A stretch of DNA of 64,000 nt from Streptomyces sp. S.PB5 (GTDB taxonomy: Bacteria; Actinomycetota; Actinomycetes; Streptomycetales; Streptomycetaceae), in assembly GCF_030403745.1 (NCBI RefSeq), contig NZ_JAQMWP010000001.1:186001-250000 (forward strand), written 5' to 3'. The notes under the pieces were generated by a model. The model had not been told where the DNA came from. It saw only the letters and a list, made by a program, of their open reading frames with translations, and made no database searches. Numbering within the stretch: the stretch's first letter is position 1; the number at the start of each line of letters is the position of its first letter. This document shows, piece after piece, positions 25,516-33,406 of this stretch. Position numbers and translations under genes: made by a program.

Positions 25516-28080
25516 CTAACCGGCGTGTGCCACGCCGAACAACGCCTTTGCGACCTGCGGGAATTCTCCCTTCGGATGGTCTCGGAAGAGGGGCTCGGTG
25601 CCGAAGAGCACCGATTGCGGACCACTGACGACCGAGGGCTTTCCGGCCGCCGCGGAGGGTCCGCCGCTGCCGTCCTGCGACGGCCGCCAGTGCCCGGAGA
25701 CAAGGGGGTTCCCGGTCGCGTACGACTGCTCCACGCGGACCCCGGGACCGAGATCCGTGAACCAGACGGGCGCGTACACGAAACCATGGCCGGGGGCGCC
25801 GGAGGTCACCGGACCCGCGTTCACCACCCGTACGACACCGTTGGCGTCCCCGTTGCCCTCGACCGGCTTCACCGCCAGCAGACCGGTGGCGGTGGCGAGT
25901 CCGGCGCCCGTCACCCCGCGGCCGACCAGGCCGTGGCCCGCTGCCAGGAAGGTGTCCAGGGCCGTGCGGGCGGCCGGGGTCAGTTCGCCGTACTCCAGGC
26001 CCGTCGACACGAACAGGACATCGACCGAGGACCAGTCGAAGCCCGCGTTGAGCGCGGTCGTCGAGACCGGGGTGACCTCGAAGTTCATCTCGCGCAACGC
26101 GAAGAGCTCGCCCGCTGTCACGGCGGCGGCGACACGCGTGCGGGGGAGTGCCTGCGCGCCGGTGAGCTTGGTGGCGTCGAAGGCCACGTCGTACGTCCGG
26201 GCCGCCCCGGCCGCCTTCGCCCGCGCCGAGCCCGGCACGATCGCACTTCCGCCGTCAGCGGTCCGTCGTACCGGAACACCCTGCTGGAGAAGGGAGTTGA
26301 CGGCCGCGACCGCCTGCGGGTCGTCCAGGCGCAGCCGCAGGTTGCCGTGCGGGGCGACATAGCCGACCGCCGTGGCCTCGCGCACCGGGCGCAGCGGCAG
26401 GCCGGAGAGCTTCCCGGACGGCACCGGCTGCACCGTGGCGCCCCACAGCCGGCCCAGGCTCCAGCCCGAGATGTCGTACATCACCGAGACCTTGTCGCTG
26501 ATGTCCCGCCCGTCGGCGAGCAGGACGTTCGCGAGGCCGCGCTTGGGCTGGCGCATGTCGACGACGTACGAGCCCTTCGCGTACGTCTTTCCGCCGAGCC
26601 GGAAGGAGTGGCTCGCGCGGGTGACGCGTACGTCGTTGGCGATCAGGTGGTCGACCAGACGGGCCGTGGCGGTCGCGTTGCCGGTGGCGGGGAGGACGTA
26701 GGCGCGCGGGAAGGTGGTCGTGTAGACGTCCTCGGGGCCGATGCCGGGGACGCCGGGCACGGTCGCGGAGGAGACCGGGACCTGGGCCGCGCCCGCCGCG
26801 CCGCGCCGGAAGACCTCGATCTGGTCGGCGATCAGTGAAGTGCGCTTCTCCTGCACGAAGTTCAGCGTCGCCCGGATCGCGGCGCCCGCGACGTCGACGT
26901 TGATGGCCGAGCGGCGCCGCAGCTCCGCCACCGGCAGGGTGTTGTAGGCGTTGTTGTTCACCTGGAGCGGGATCTCCACGGTGTGCGCGGCGACCGTGCC
27001 GTGGAAGGCCGCGTACTGCGGGGTGAAGACCGGCGGCCAGTCGTCCCAGCCCTCCGGGAAGTCACGGAAGGGGATCTGGGCCGGGTCCACGCCGTCCTTC
27101 TCGGGCGTGTAGCCGAGGCCGTTGACGGCGGTCTCCATGGCGAGGGCGTTGGCGTAGGTGTTCTTCAGGAAGAGGTCGTACTCGTAGTTCTCGCCGTGCG
27201 GGGGAGTGGTGGGCTCGATGAGCGTGCCGTTGACGTAACCGTGCAGGTCGAGCATGACGGCCGGCTGCTTGTCGATCTCGATCTGCCGCATCGCCCGCAC
27301 CTCGGGCTGCGAAGCGGTCACGAAGTCCCGGTTCATGTCGAAGCCGTTGGCGTTGGTACGGGTGCCCGCGACACGGCCGTCCGGGTTGGCGGTGATGTTG
27401 AAGTAGAGCCGGGAGTGGGCGAGCAGGTCGCGTGTCCTCGCGTCCTTGGCGGTGGCGAGCTGCTCGATGAGCTTCAGGGAGGCGTCGGTGCCCTCCCACT
27501 CGTTGCCGTGGATGTTGTTGTTGACGAAGACCGGAGCCTTGTAACTCTTCTTGATCTCAGGGGACTTGGCGGCACCAGCGGGCGCGTTCTCGATCAGCTC
27601 GCGCATCCGCTCCTGGGCCCGGGCCTGACCGGCGGTCTCCGGAGCGGTCACGGTGACCAGGTACAGCCGGTGCCCGCCGGCCGACTGCCCGGCGATCTCC
27701 ACGCTGACGCGGTCGCCGAGGGCCTGGATGGCGTTCAGCTTCGGGGCGATCGCGTGGTACGGCGCGAGGCCGAGCCTGATGGACTTGTCGGCGGGGTTCA
27801 CCGGGTCGGGGGAGAGGACCTGCTCGCGCGGATAGCCGCGCACGGTGCCGTCGAAGGCGCTGCCCCGGGACTCGGCCAGGGCCCTCTTCGCGGCGCTCGC
27901 CGGGGCCTCGGCCGCGCGCTGGTCGTGACCGGAAACCTCCCCGCCGTCCGCCGCGCGGGTGACGGGCGGTTCGGGCGCCGCACCGGCCGTGTGCGGGCTG
28001 AGGAGCAGTGAGCCCGCCGTGGTGACGGCGAGGGCGGCGAACAGTACGGGTCTCACAGGGGTGGTTCTCGTGGTGCGCAC
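25516..28080 (-). CDS. Secreted M14 zinc carboxypeptidase, large form
   Basis: 854 residues. Sec signal peptide from the GTG at 28080 (VRTTRTTPVRPVLFAALAVT... to AGA), chosen because GGAGGAGGT lies 7 nt upstream; a longer frame starts at 28125. The M14 domain occupies roughly residues 90-450: zinc ligands in NNNIHGNEWEG (HxxE), substrate-binding ITANPDGRVAGTRTNANGFDMNRDF, third ligand and catalytic Glu in HGTVAAHTVEIPLQ. The C-terminal half, about 400 residues, resembles a class I glutamine-amidotransferase-like fold region (VDVLFVSTGLEYG), as in other large actinobacterial M14 proteins. Extracellular protein breakdown. Confidence 0.88.
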   Translation of the reverse strand: MRTTRTTPVRPVLFAALAVTTAGSLLLSPHTAGAAPEPPVTRAADGGEVSGHDQRAAEAPASAAKRALAESRGSAFDGTVRGYPREQVLSPDPVNPADKSIRLGLAPYHAIAPKLNAIQALGDRVSVEIAGQSAGGHRLYLVTVTAPETAGQARAQERMRELIENAPAGAAKSPEIKKSYKAPVFVNNNIHGNEWEGTDASLKLIEQLATAKDARTRDLLAHSRLYFNITANPDGRVAGTRTNANGFDMNRDFVTASQPEVRAMRQIEIDKQPAVMLDLHGYVNGTLIEPTTPPHGENYEYDLFLKNTYANALAMETAVNGLGYTPEKDGVDPAQIPFRDFPEGWDDWPPVFTPQYAAFHGTVAAHTVEIPLQVNNNAYNTLPVAELRRRSAINVDVAGAAIRATLNFVQEKRTSLIADQIEVFRRGAAGAAQVPVSSATVPGVPGIGPEDVYTTTFPRAYVLPATGNATATARLVDHLIANDVRVTRASHSFRLGGKTYAKGSYVVDMRQPKRGLANVLLADGRDISDKVSVMYDISGWSLGRLWGATVQPVPSGKLSGLPLRPVREATAVGYVAPHGNLRLRLDDPQAVAAVNSLLQQGVPVRRTADGGSAIVPGSARAKAAGAARTYDVAFDATKLTGAQALPRTRVAAAVTAGELFALREMNFEVTPVSTTALNAGFDWSSVDVLFVSTGLEYGELTPAARTALDTFLAAGHGLVGRGVTGAGLATATGLLAVKPVEGNGDANGVVRVVNAGPVTSGAPGHGFVYAPVWFTDLGPGVRVEQSYATGNPLVSGHWRPSQDGSGGPSAAAGKPSVVSGPQSVLFGTEPLFRDHPKGEFPQVAKALFGVAHAG

Positions 28081-28337
28081 CTGTCGTACCTCCTCCGGAG
28101 CTTCCTGAGATCGGTACGGCGACATGTACCTGTTCGACTCAACCGGAACAAGAGGCAGTTGGTGTCACGGATGCCCCGGATGGCGCATTCCACGGGCCGC
28201 TGACGGGGCATGCTGAGGTCGGGACACCCGGCAACCGCGGCTTGTCAGGCGACGCACGAGTGGGCCGAAGGGTGCGCCGTCCCGACACCGGCTGGAAGCG
28301 CCCGTAGGTGAACGAGCCAAGAAAGGCGGAGAGCCTC

Positions 28338-29201
28338 ATGGCACCGATCCCTCCCCTCCCGAGCAGGGAAGACGTACTGCGCATGGCGCGCAGCACCACC
28401 GACATCACCGGCCAACTCCTGGACACGGCCGGGAACATCACGAGGATCGCGATCAACACCTTCGACCCCAGGGACGGTTCGGGCCAGGAAGTGCTCCGGG
28501 TCCTGCGCGAGACGACCGCGGAACTGGCGGAGGCGAGCGCGTCCCCGCAGGCGCAGGAGGCCTTCTACCGCATCGTCGACACCCTCACCCGCCTCGGCAC
28601 GAGCGGTGCTCCACTCGCCGTCCATCCGGTCAGCCAACCGGCCCAAGCCCTGCTGACCGCGCTGGGCGACAGCCTGCTGCCGGTGCTGGACGCGGTGGAA
28701 CCGGCGGTGGAGGAGTTCGCGACCGCTCTGGGCGACCTGGTGGAGGCGATGTCCCCGCTGCTCCCCGCGGCGGCGGGCCTCGCGGCGGGCACACTCCTCG
28801 CCCTGACCCCGGTGATCCGGTCGGCGGCGGAGGTGCTGCGGGACTCGTCCCCCGAACTCCGCCGCATCGCCGATGCGCTGACGGCGGCCCTGGCCCCGCT
28901 GATGCCCCTGCAGGTCGCCCTGGCGGAACGCGCGGCGGCAGCCGGCGCGGGCGTGGTCCGGGCCTCCCTCCAGCCCCTGGCCGACCTCACGGAAGCGGCG
29001 GCGGCCACCACCAAGGCGGCCCGGCCGGTACTGATCGCGGGGGAGGAGCTGTTCGTCGCCGGACTCGAACAACTCCAGCCCCTGCTGCTGACCGGGGCAT
29101 CCCGGGCGGGACGGGTGGCGAGGGCGGCGGCGGTACGGGTGCAGGCGGCGGTGAGCCCGGCGGACGAGCGGGGGGTCGTGGTGGCGGTGGCGGCGGGGTG
29201 A
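28338..29201 (+). CDS. Hypothetical helical protein, Ala/Leu-rich
   Basis: 287 residues, no family recognised. Begins MAPIPPLPSREDVLRMARSTTDITGQ; the rest is continuous amphipathic helix rich in Ala, Leu and Glu, with moderately hydrophobic stretches (LLPAAAGLAAGTLLALTPVI) that could associate with membrane, and no signal peptide. Several near-repeated 'ALxxLxPLxxAxE' turns suggest an apolipophorin- or phasin-like bundle. Start ATG at 28338 (GGCGGAG upstream) preferred over GTG at 28308. Ends about 100 nt before the EI24 gene. Confidence 0.65.
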   Translation: MAPIPPLPSREDVLRMARSTTDITGQLLDTAGNITRIAINTFDPRDGSGQEVLRVLRETTAELAEASASPQAQEAFYRIVDTLTRLGTSGAPLAVHPVSQPAQALLTALGDSLLPVLDAVEPAVEEFATALGDLVEAMSPLLPAAAGLAAGTLLALTPVIRSAAEVLRDSSPELRRIADALTAALAPLMPLQVALAERAAAAGAGVVRASLQPLADLTEAAAATTKAARPVLIAGEELFVAGLEQLQPLLLTGASRAGRVARAAAVRVQAAVSPADERGVVVAVAAG

Positions 29202-29302
29202 TCGGAACGGGGTTCCAAGGGCCGCCTTCCCCCTCCCCGGGCGGCCCGGCAGGCCTCCGTGCGACCGCGAACCCCGGACCGGCCGCCCGATAGAGTTCGG
29301 CC

Positions 29303-30118
29303 ATGCGCGATCTTGGGGTGGGTTTCAAGTTTCTGCTGAGGGGCCAGCGATGGGTGGCCCGGCACGGCAAGCAGTACGAGTTCGGGCTGATCCCGGGGCT
29401 CATCACCCTCGTTCTCTACGGGGCGGCCCTCGTCTCGCTCGCGATCTGGGGCGATGACTTCGTCGCCTGGTCCACCCCCTTCGCCGACGACTGGTCGAGC
29501 CCCTGGCCGGGCCTGTTCCGTGGGTTCCTCACCGTCGTGCTCTGGTCCCTCGCCCTGCTCCTCGCCGTCCTGACCTTCACCGCGGTCACCCTCCTCATCG
29601 GCCAGCCCTTCTACGAGAGCCTCTCCGAGAAGGTCGACCGGGACGTCTCCCCGGACGGCACGGCACCCGAGTCGGGCCTCCCTCTCTGGCGGGAGCTGTG
29701 GATCTCGGCGCGGGACAGCCTGCGCATCCTCGGCCGCGCCGCGCTGTGGGGCGTACTGCTCTTCGGCCTCGGCTTCATCCCGTTCGTCGGGCAGACCGTC
29801 GTCCCGGTGATCGGTTTCTTCGTCACCGGCTTCTTCCTCACCGAGGAACTCGTCGCCGTTGCCCTCCAGCGCCGCGGCGTCGAACTCCGCGACCGCCTCG
29901 CCCTGCTCCGCTCCCGCAAGACCCTGGTGTGGGGCTTCGGCACCCCTCTGGGCCTCGCCTTCCTGGTGCCGTTCGTCGCGGTGTTCCTGATGCCGGGCGC
30001 GGTCGCGGGCGCCACGCTCATGGCCCGCGAACTGCTCGGCGAAGAGACCCGCGAGGACGCCGACTCCGACGGCCACGACAACGACCACGACAACGACGCG
30101 GAGGAGATCACCCCGTGA
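29303..30118 (+). CDS. EI24-domain membrane protein (CysZ-like)
   Basis: 271 residues. Starts MRDLGVGFKFLLRGQRWVARHGKQYEFGLIPGLI, then at least four hydrophobic segments including LFRGFLTVVLWSLALLLAVLTF and LGRAALWGVLLFGLGFIPFVGQTVVPVIGFFVTGFFLTEEL, the order seen in the EI24/CysZ family (sulfate transport in E. coli, but role unproven in actinobacteria). The C-terminus is a soluble acidic tail rich in Asp/His/Asn (DSDGHDNDHDNDAEE) that could bind metal. Overlaps lysE by 4 nt. Confidence 0.85.
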   Translation: MRDLGVGFKFLLRGQRWVARHGKQYEFGLIPGLITLVLYGAALVSLAIWGDDFVAWSTPFADDWSSPWPGLFRGFLTVVLWSLALLLAVLTFTAVTLLIGQPFYESLSEKVDRDVSPDGTAPESGLPLWRELWISARDSLRILGRAALWGVLLFGLGFIPFVGQTVVPVIGFFVTGFFLTEELVAVALQRRGVELRDRLALLRSRKTLVWGFGTPLGLAFLVPFVAVFLMPGAVAGATLMARELLGEETREDADSDGHDNDHDNDAEEITP

Positions 30119-30729
30119 CCGAGATACTCGCCGTCGCCGTCATCACCGTCCTCGCGGTCATAGCCCCCGGCGCCGACTTCGCCATGGTCGTCCGCAACAG
30201 CTACCTCCACGGCCGCCGCACCGGCCTCCTCGCCGCGACGGGCGTCGCCGCCGGCGTCCTGGTGCACGTCACGTACACGATGCTCGGCGTGGGCCTGCTG
30301 ATCGCGTCCTCGACGTTCCTCTTCACGGTGATCAAGCTGGTCGGCGCGGCCTACCTCGTCTACATCGGCGTACGAACCTTCCGCACCCGGGGCGAGGTCG
30401 AGGTCGACCTGGAGACCACGTCGGACCTCACCCCGCTGCAGGCCCTCCGCTCCGGTTTCCTCACCAACGTCCTCAATCCCAAGACGACCCTCTTCGTCGT
30501 CTCGACCTTCGCCCAGGTCGTCAGCCCCGGCACCCCGGTCGTCCAGCAGGTGGGCTACGGCCTGTTCATGTCGCTGGCCCACCTGCTGTGGTTCGGCGTC
30601 GTCGCGGTCTTCTTCTCCCACGACCGCATGCGCACCCTGATGCTCCGCGGTCAGAAGGTCCTCAACAAGGTGATCGGCTCGGTCCTCGCGGGCCTCGGCA
30701 TCAGCCTCGCGTTCGCCCCGTCGCACTGA
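30115..30729 (+). CDS. LysE/RhtB-family amino-acid exporter
   Basis: 204 residues, six predicted membrane helices. N-terminus AVAVITVLAVIAPGADFAMVVRNSYLHGRRTGLLAATGVAAGVLVH carries the P-G-P/A-D signature of the RhtB branch; central FLTNVLNPKTTLFVVSTFAQVV is also conserved. GTG start overlaps the EI24 gene stop. Its last 29 nt overlap the 3' end of the convergent peptidase-like gene. Confidence 0.9.
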   Translation: MTEILAVAVITVLAVIAPGADFAMVVRNSYLHGRRTGLLAATGVAAGVLVHVTYTMLGVGLLIASSTFLFTVIKLVGAAYLVYIGVRTFRTRGEVEVDLETTSDLTPLQALRSGFLTNVLNPKTTLFVVSTFAQVVSPGTPVVQQVGYGLFMSLAHLLWFGVVAVFFSHDRMRTLMLRGQKVLNKVIGSVLAGLGISLAFAPSH

Positions 30730-31954
30730 CCGCCACGGTCACGATCGACCGCACCTGGGCGATGATGTCCAGCCGGTTCTGCACGAACACGGGATCGGTG
30801 ACCTCGGTGGTGTTCCCGGTCCCGAACTGCAGCACCGGCGTGTGCACATGCCCGCCGGGCAGTGCGTCGTGCAGCCCGAGCCGGTCCCGCAACAGCGTGG
30901 CCCGGTAGGCAATCTCGTTGGACAGGTAGTCGCCGCCGCCCCCGGCCCGGGCCGTCGACCCCTCCGTGGGCCCGTCGGGCCGCACCACGGCCTGTGTGCC
31001 CCCCGCCGGGATCTCGGTCACGCTCGTGTTGTCGTACACGGGGAAGCGCCCGGTGTTCGCGGCCACGATCTCCGGGTACGGCAGGGTGGTCGTCGTCCAC
31101 TGCGGCTGCGTGGCCGGATCGGCGACCGGGATGGTCTCCGTCCGCCCGATGTTCTCGTTGTCGCCGAACCCGCCCCGCCAGGCCCCGTTGGTCCGCTCGA
31201 CGTCGAAGCGTCCGACGCGCCCCTGACTCACGGTGGCGAACAGATCCACCCGCTTCAGATACGGCCGCAGGGTCCGCTCCACGGTGCTGTCCGCGAAGTC
31301 CTGCCAGCGCACGGGAAAGACGGCGGTCTCGACCCGGGCCGGCCCCTCCGCGGTCTCGATCACGGTCCCGTCGAGCGCCAGCGCGGTCGCCCCGGACGGA
31401 TTGGAGATCCGTATGTCCCGGTCCAGTGTGAACGGGTCGAACCCGGTGACCAGCACCCGCTTGAGCCCCTTCGCGCCGGCCGGGTACCGAATGGAGGTCT
31501 GCCCCCGAGAGGTCCGCTCCAACTCGTCCAGCAGCGCGGCCCGTTGCTCCTCGCTCAGCGGACCGAACCCCGGCTCCCAGCCCCGCACCTCCCGTGTCAT
31601 CCCCAACCGCGCCCAGTACAACGGACGGTCGTCGTCCCGGCTCAGATCGCCCCCGGCGGGCCCCCGTCCCTGCGCCCGGTCGACGGCCCGCTTCCACAGC
31701 GCGGAACCCGCGCATGCGACGATCCGCCGCGCCTCCGCATAACTGTCCGCGGAGCTCAGCGCTTCGGCGAAGTCCGGTGCCACGGAGTCGAATCCGGACC
31801 TCCGCAGGATCTCCTGGGGCACGGCTCTGTCGAGCCGCAGTTCCTCGACGGTGGCGGCGGGAGCGGCCTCGGCGGCCTGCGCCCCTTGTGGGGCGGCGAG
31901 GCCGGCCAGCAGGACCACACCGAGGACACCGATGCGAACACGTAGGGAATTCAA
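30701..31954 (-). CDS. Secreted pyroglutamyl-peptidase I (C15) homologue with Ser at nucleophile position
   Basis: 417 residues. Signal peptide MNSLRVRIGVLGVVLLAGLA..AQA (1-27), then an extra N-terminal domain of about 135 residues not present in classical Pcp, then the C15 core: LVTGFDPF (168-175), the Glu region FDVERTNG (Glu 253), DYLSNEIAYR (342-351) and GGHVHTP (His 371). In active pyroglutamyl peptidases the third block reads YxCN; here the Cys is Ser 345, while Glu and His remain. It may be a serine-dependent variant or an inactive ligand-binding form. Starts with TTG at 31954 after GGAAGG. Convergent with lysE, overlapping by 29 nt. Confidence 0.75.
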   Translation of the reverse strand: MNSLRVRIGVLGVVLLAGLAAPQGAQAAEAAPAATVEELRLDRAVPQEILRRSGFDSVAPDFAEALSSADSYAEARRIVACAGSALWKRAVDRAQGRGPAGGDLSRDDDRPLYWARLGMTREVRGWEPGFGPLSEEQRAALLDELERTSRGQTSIRYPAGAKGLKRVLVTGFDPFTLDRDIRISNPSGATALALDGTVIETAEGPARVETAVFPVRWQDFADSTVERTLRPYLKRVDLFATVSQGRVGRFDVERTNGAWRGGFGDNENIGRTETIPVADPATQPQWTTTTLPYPEIVAANTGRFPVYDNTSVTEIPAGGTQAVVRPDGPTEGSTARAGGGGDYLSNEIAYRATLLRDRLGLHDALPGGHVHTPVLQFGTGNTTEVTDPVFVQNRLDIIAQVRSIVTVAVSATGRTRG

Positions 31955-32046
31955 GGGAGTTCAGCCTTCCGTCGCTGTGGGGAGCGTGGGTGACGCCGAC
32001 GCCGGAAGTATGCGTGACGGAAGTGATCTACGCCATGGGGTGTGAC

Positions 32047-32313
32047 TCAGGAGGGGCTCATCAGCGTGATGAGCGCGAGCACGGGGATCATCTGGAAGGC
32101 GGCCGCTCCCCACAGCCGGGCGAGCAGCAGTGCGACCCCGATGACCGCGACCACCGCGCACGCCGTGCCCAGCTCGGCCATCGGCGGCGCGTACGGCTCC
32201 TCGTTCCAGTTCGCCGCCCACGAGGTCCAGCCGGCCGCCCACCATCCGTAGGCCACGGCAAGGAAGTTGACCGGAAGCAGCGCGAGCACGGTGACGGTGT
32301 TCTTGGCCTTCAT
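32047..32313 (-). CDS. Small hypothetical membrane protein
   Basis: 88 residues from the ATG at 32313 (GAGG about 8 nt upstream; longer start at 32355 possible). Three hydrophobic segments: VTVLALLPVNFLAVAYGWWAAGW, ACAVVAVIGVALLLARLW and AAAFQMIPVLALITLM, separated by a short hydrophilic loop WNEEPYAPPM. No known family recognised. It sits between the C15-like gene and lysR on the same strand. Confidence 0.6.
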   Translation of the reverse strand: MKAKNTVTVLALLPVNFLAVAYGWWAAGWTSWAANWNEEPYAPPMAELGTACAVVAVIGVALLLARLWGAAAFQMIPVLALITLMSPS

Positions 32314-32361
32314 GACGATCATCCTCGCCGTGACGGAGAACGACCGCCTGAGCATCCGTAC

Positions 32362-33366
32362 CTATTCCGCAGCCGTCCCGTACCCAGCCCGTGCCTGTCC
32401 CGGAATCCGTCCCGCCGCCTCCCGCAACGCCCCCACGAACGCCTCCACCGCGGGCACCGCCGCCCGCCCCCGAACCGTCGCCGCGTACACCGCCCGGGCC
32501 GGCGCCCCCTCGTCCAGCACCGGCACCAGCGCGACATCCGGCCGTACGGACGCGGCGGCCAGCGCCGGGACGAGGGCCACGCCCAGCCCCGCCGCGACGT
32601 ACCCCTGCTTGGCCGTCCACTCGGCGACCACATGCGCCACACGCGGCCGGAACCCCTGCCGCAGCGCCGCGTCCAGCAGCGTCCCCTCCGGGCGCGCGCT
32701 GCCGGAGATCCACTCGGCGTCGGCGAGCCGCCCCAGGGGGACCGGGTCCCCGCCCGCCAGCGGATGCCCGGCCGGGACCGCGACGTACAGCGACTCGTCG
32801 AGAAGATGACGCAGCTCGTACGCCTCCAGCGGCGCCCGTCCCGTCGTCGAGACCACCGCCAGGTCCAGATGCCCCGCGGTCAGCCGGTCCAGGAGCACCG
32901 GCGTGAACCCCTCCTCGCGGGAGAGCCGGACCCGGGGATGCAGGGCCCGGAACGCGGCGAGGGCATGCGGCACCAGCGCCGCGTCGGCCGTCGCGAACGC
33001 CCCGAACCGCAGCCGCCCGCCCGCCGCTTCACGCAACGCCGCCAGCTCCCGCCCGGCCCCGTGCAGGGCCTCGACGACCGTCTCCACGTGCGGCACCAGG
33101 ACCCGCCCCGCCTCGGTGAGCCGTACGCCCCGCGGCAGCCGGTCGAAGAGCGGCGCCCCGCCCAGCGCCGACTCCAGCGAGGAGATCTGCCGGGACACCG
33201 CGGACTGGGTCCAGCCGAGCGTGCGCGCGGCGACCGTGAAGGACCCCTGGCGGGCCACTTCGAGGAAGGCGCGCAGCCAGACGGTGGAGAGGTCGAGCGA
33301 CTCGGAGCCGGACTCGGAGTCGGACTCGGACTCATGCGAATGAGGCATGGCTCCCATGCTAGACAT
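32362..33366 (-). CDS. LysR-family transcriptional regulator
   Basis: 334 residues. After a Ser/Glu/Asp-rich N-terminus coded by a GAGTCC-type run (SESDSESGSES), the LysR HTH follows: LRAFLEVARQGSFTVAARTLGWTQSAVSRQISSLESALGGAPLFDRLPRGVRLTEAG. The effector domain covers the rest (LRFGAFATADAALVPHALAAFRALHPRVRLSREEGF). Start could be any of three close ATGs (33366, 33357, 33348). Divergent from the dehydrogenase-RidA gene, which it likely controls. Confidence 0.9.
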   Translation of the reverse strand: MSSMGAMPHSHESESDSESGSESLDLSTVWLRAFLEVARQGSFTVAARTLGWTQSAVSRQISSLESALGGAPLFDRLPRGVRLTEAGRVLVPHVETVVEALHGAGRELAALREAAGGRLRFGAFATADAALVPHALAAFRALHPRVRLSREEGFTPVLLDRLTAGHLDLAVVSTTGRAPLEAYELRHLLDESLYVAVPAGHPLAGGDPVPLGRLADAEWISGSARPEGTLLDAALRQGFRPRVAHVVAEWTAKQGYVAAGLGVALVPALAAASVRPDVALVPVLDEGAPARAVYAATVRGRAAVPAVEAFVGALREAAGRIPGQARAGYGTAAE

Positions 33367-33370
33367 TCGC

Positions 33371-33399
33371 TTGTCGCATCACATGCCCGGACATAGCGT
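33371..33399 (+). promoter_or_regulatory. Promoter of the dehydrogenase-RidA gene, probably leaderless
   Basis: TTGTCG (33371-33376) and TAGCGT (33394-33399) are 17 nt apart. Transcription would then begin at about 33406-33407, the A of the ATG start, and no ribosome site precedes that ATG. The divergent lysR starts only about 40 nt away. Confidence 0.5.
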
Positions 33400-33406
33400 C
33401 GACGCC

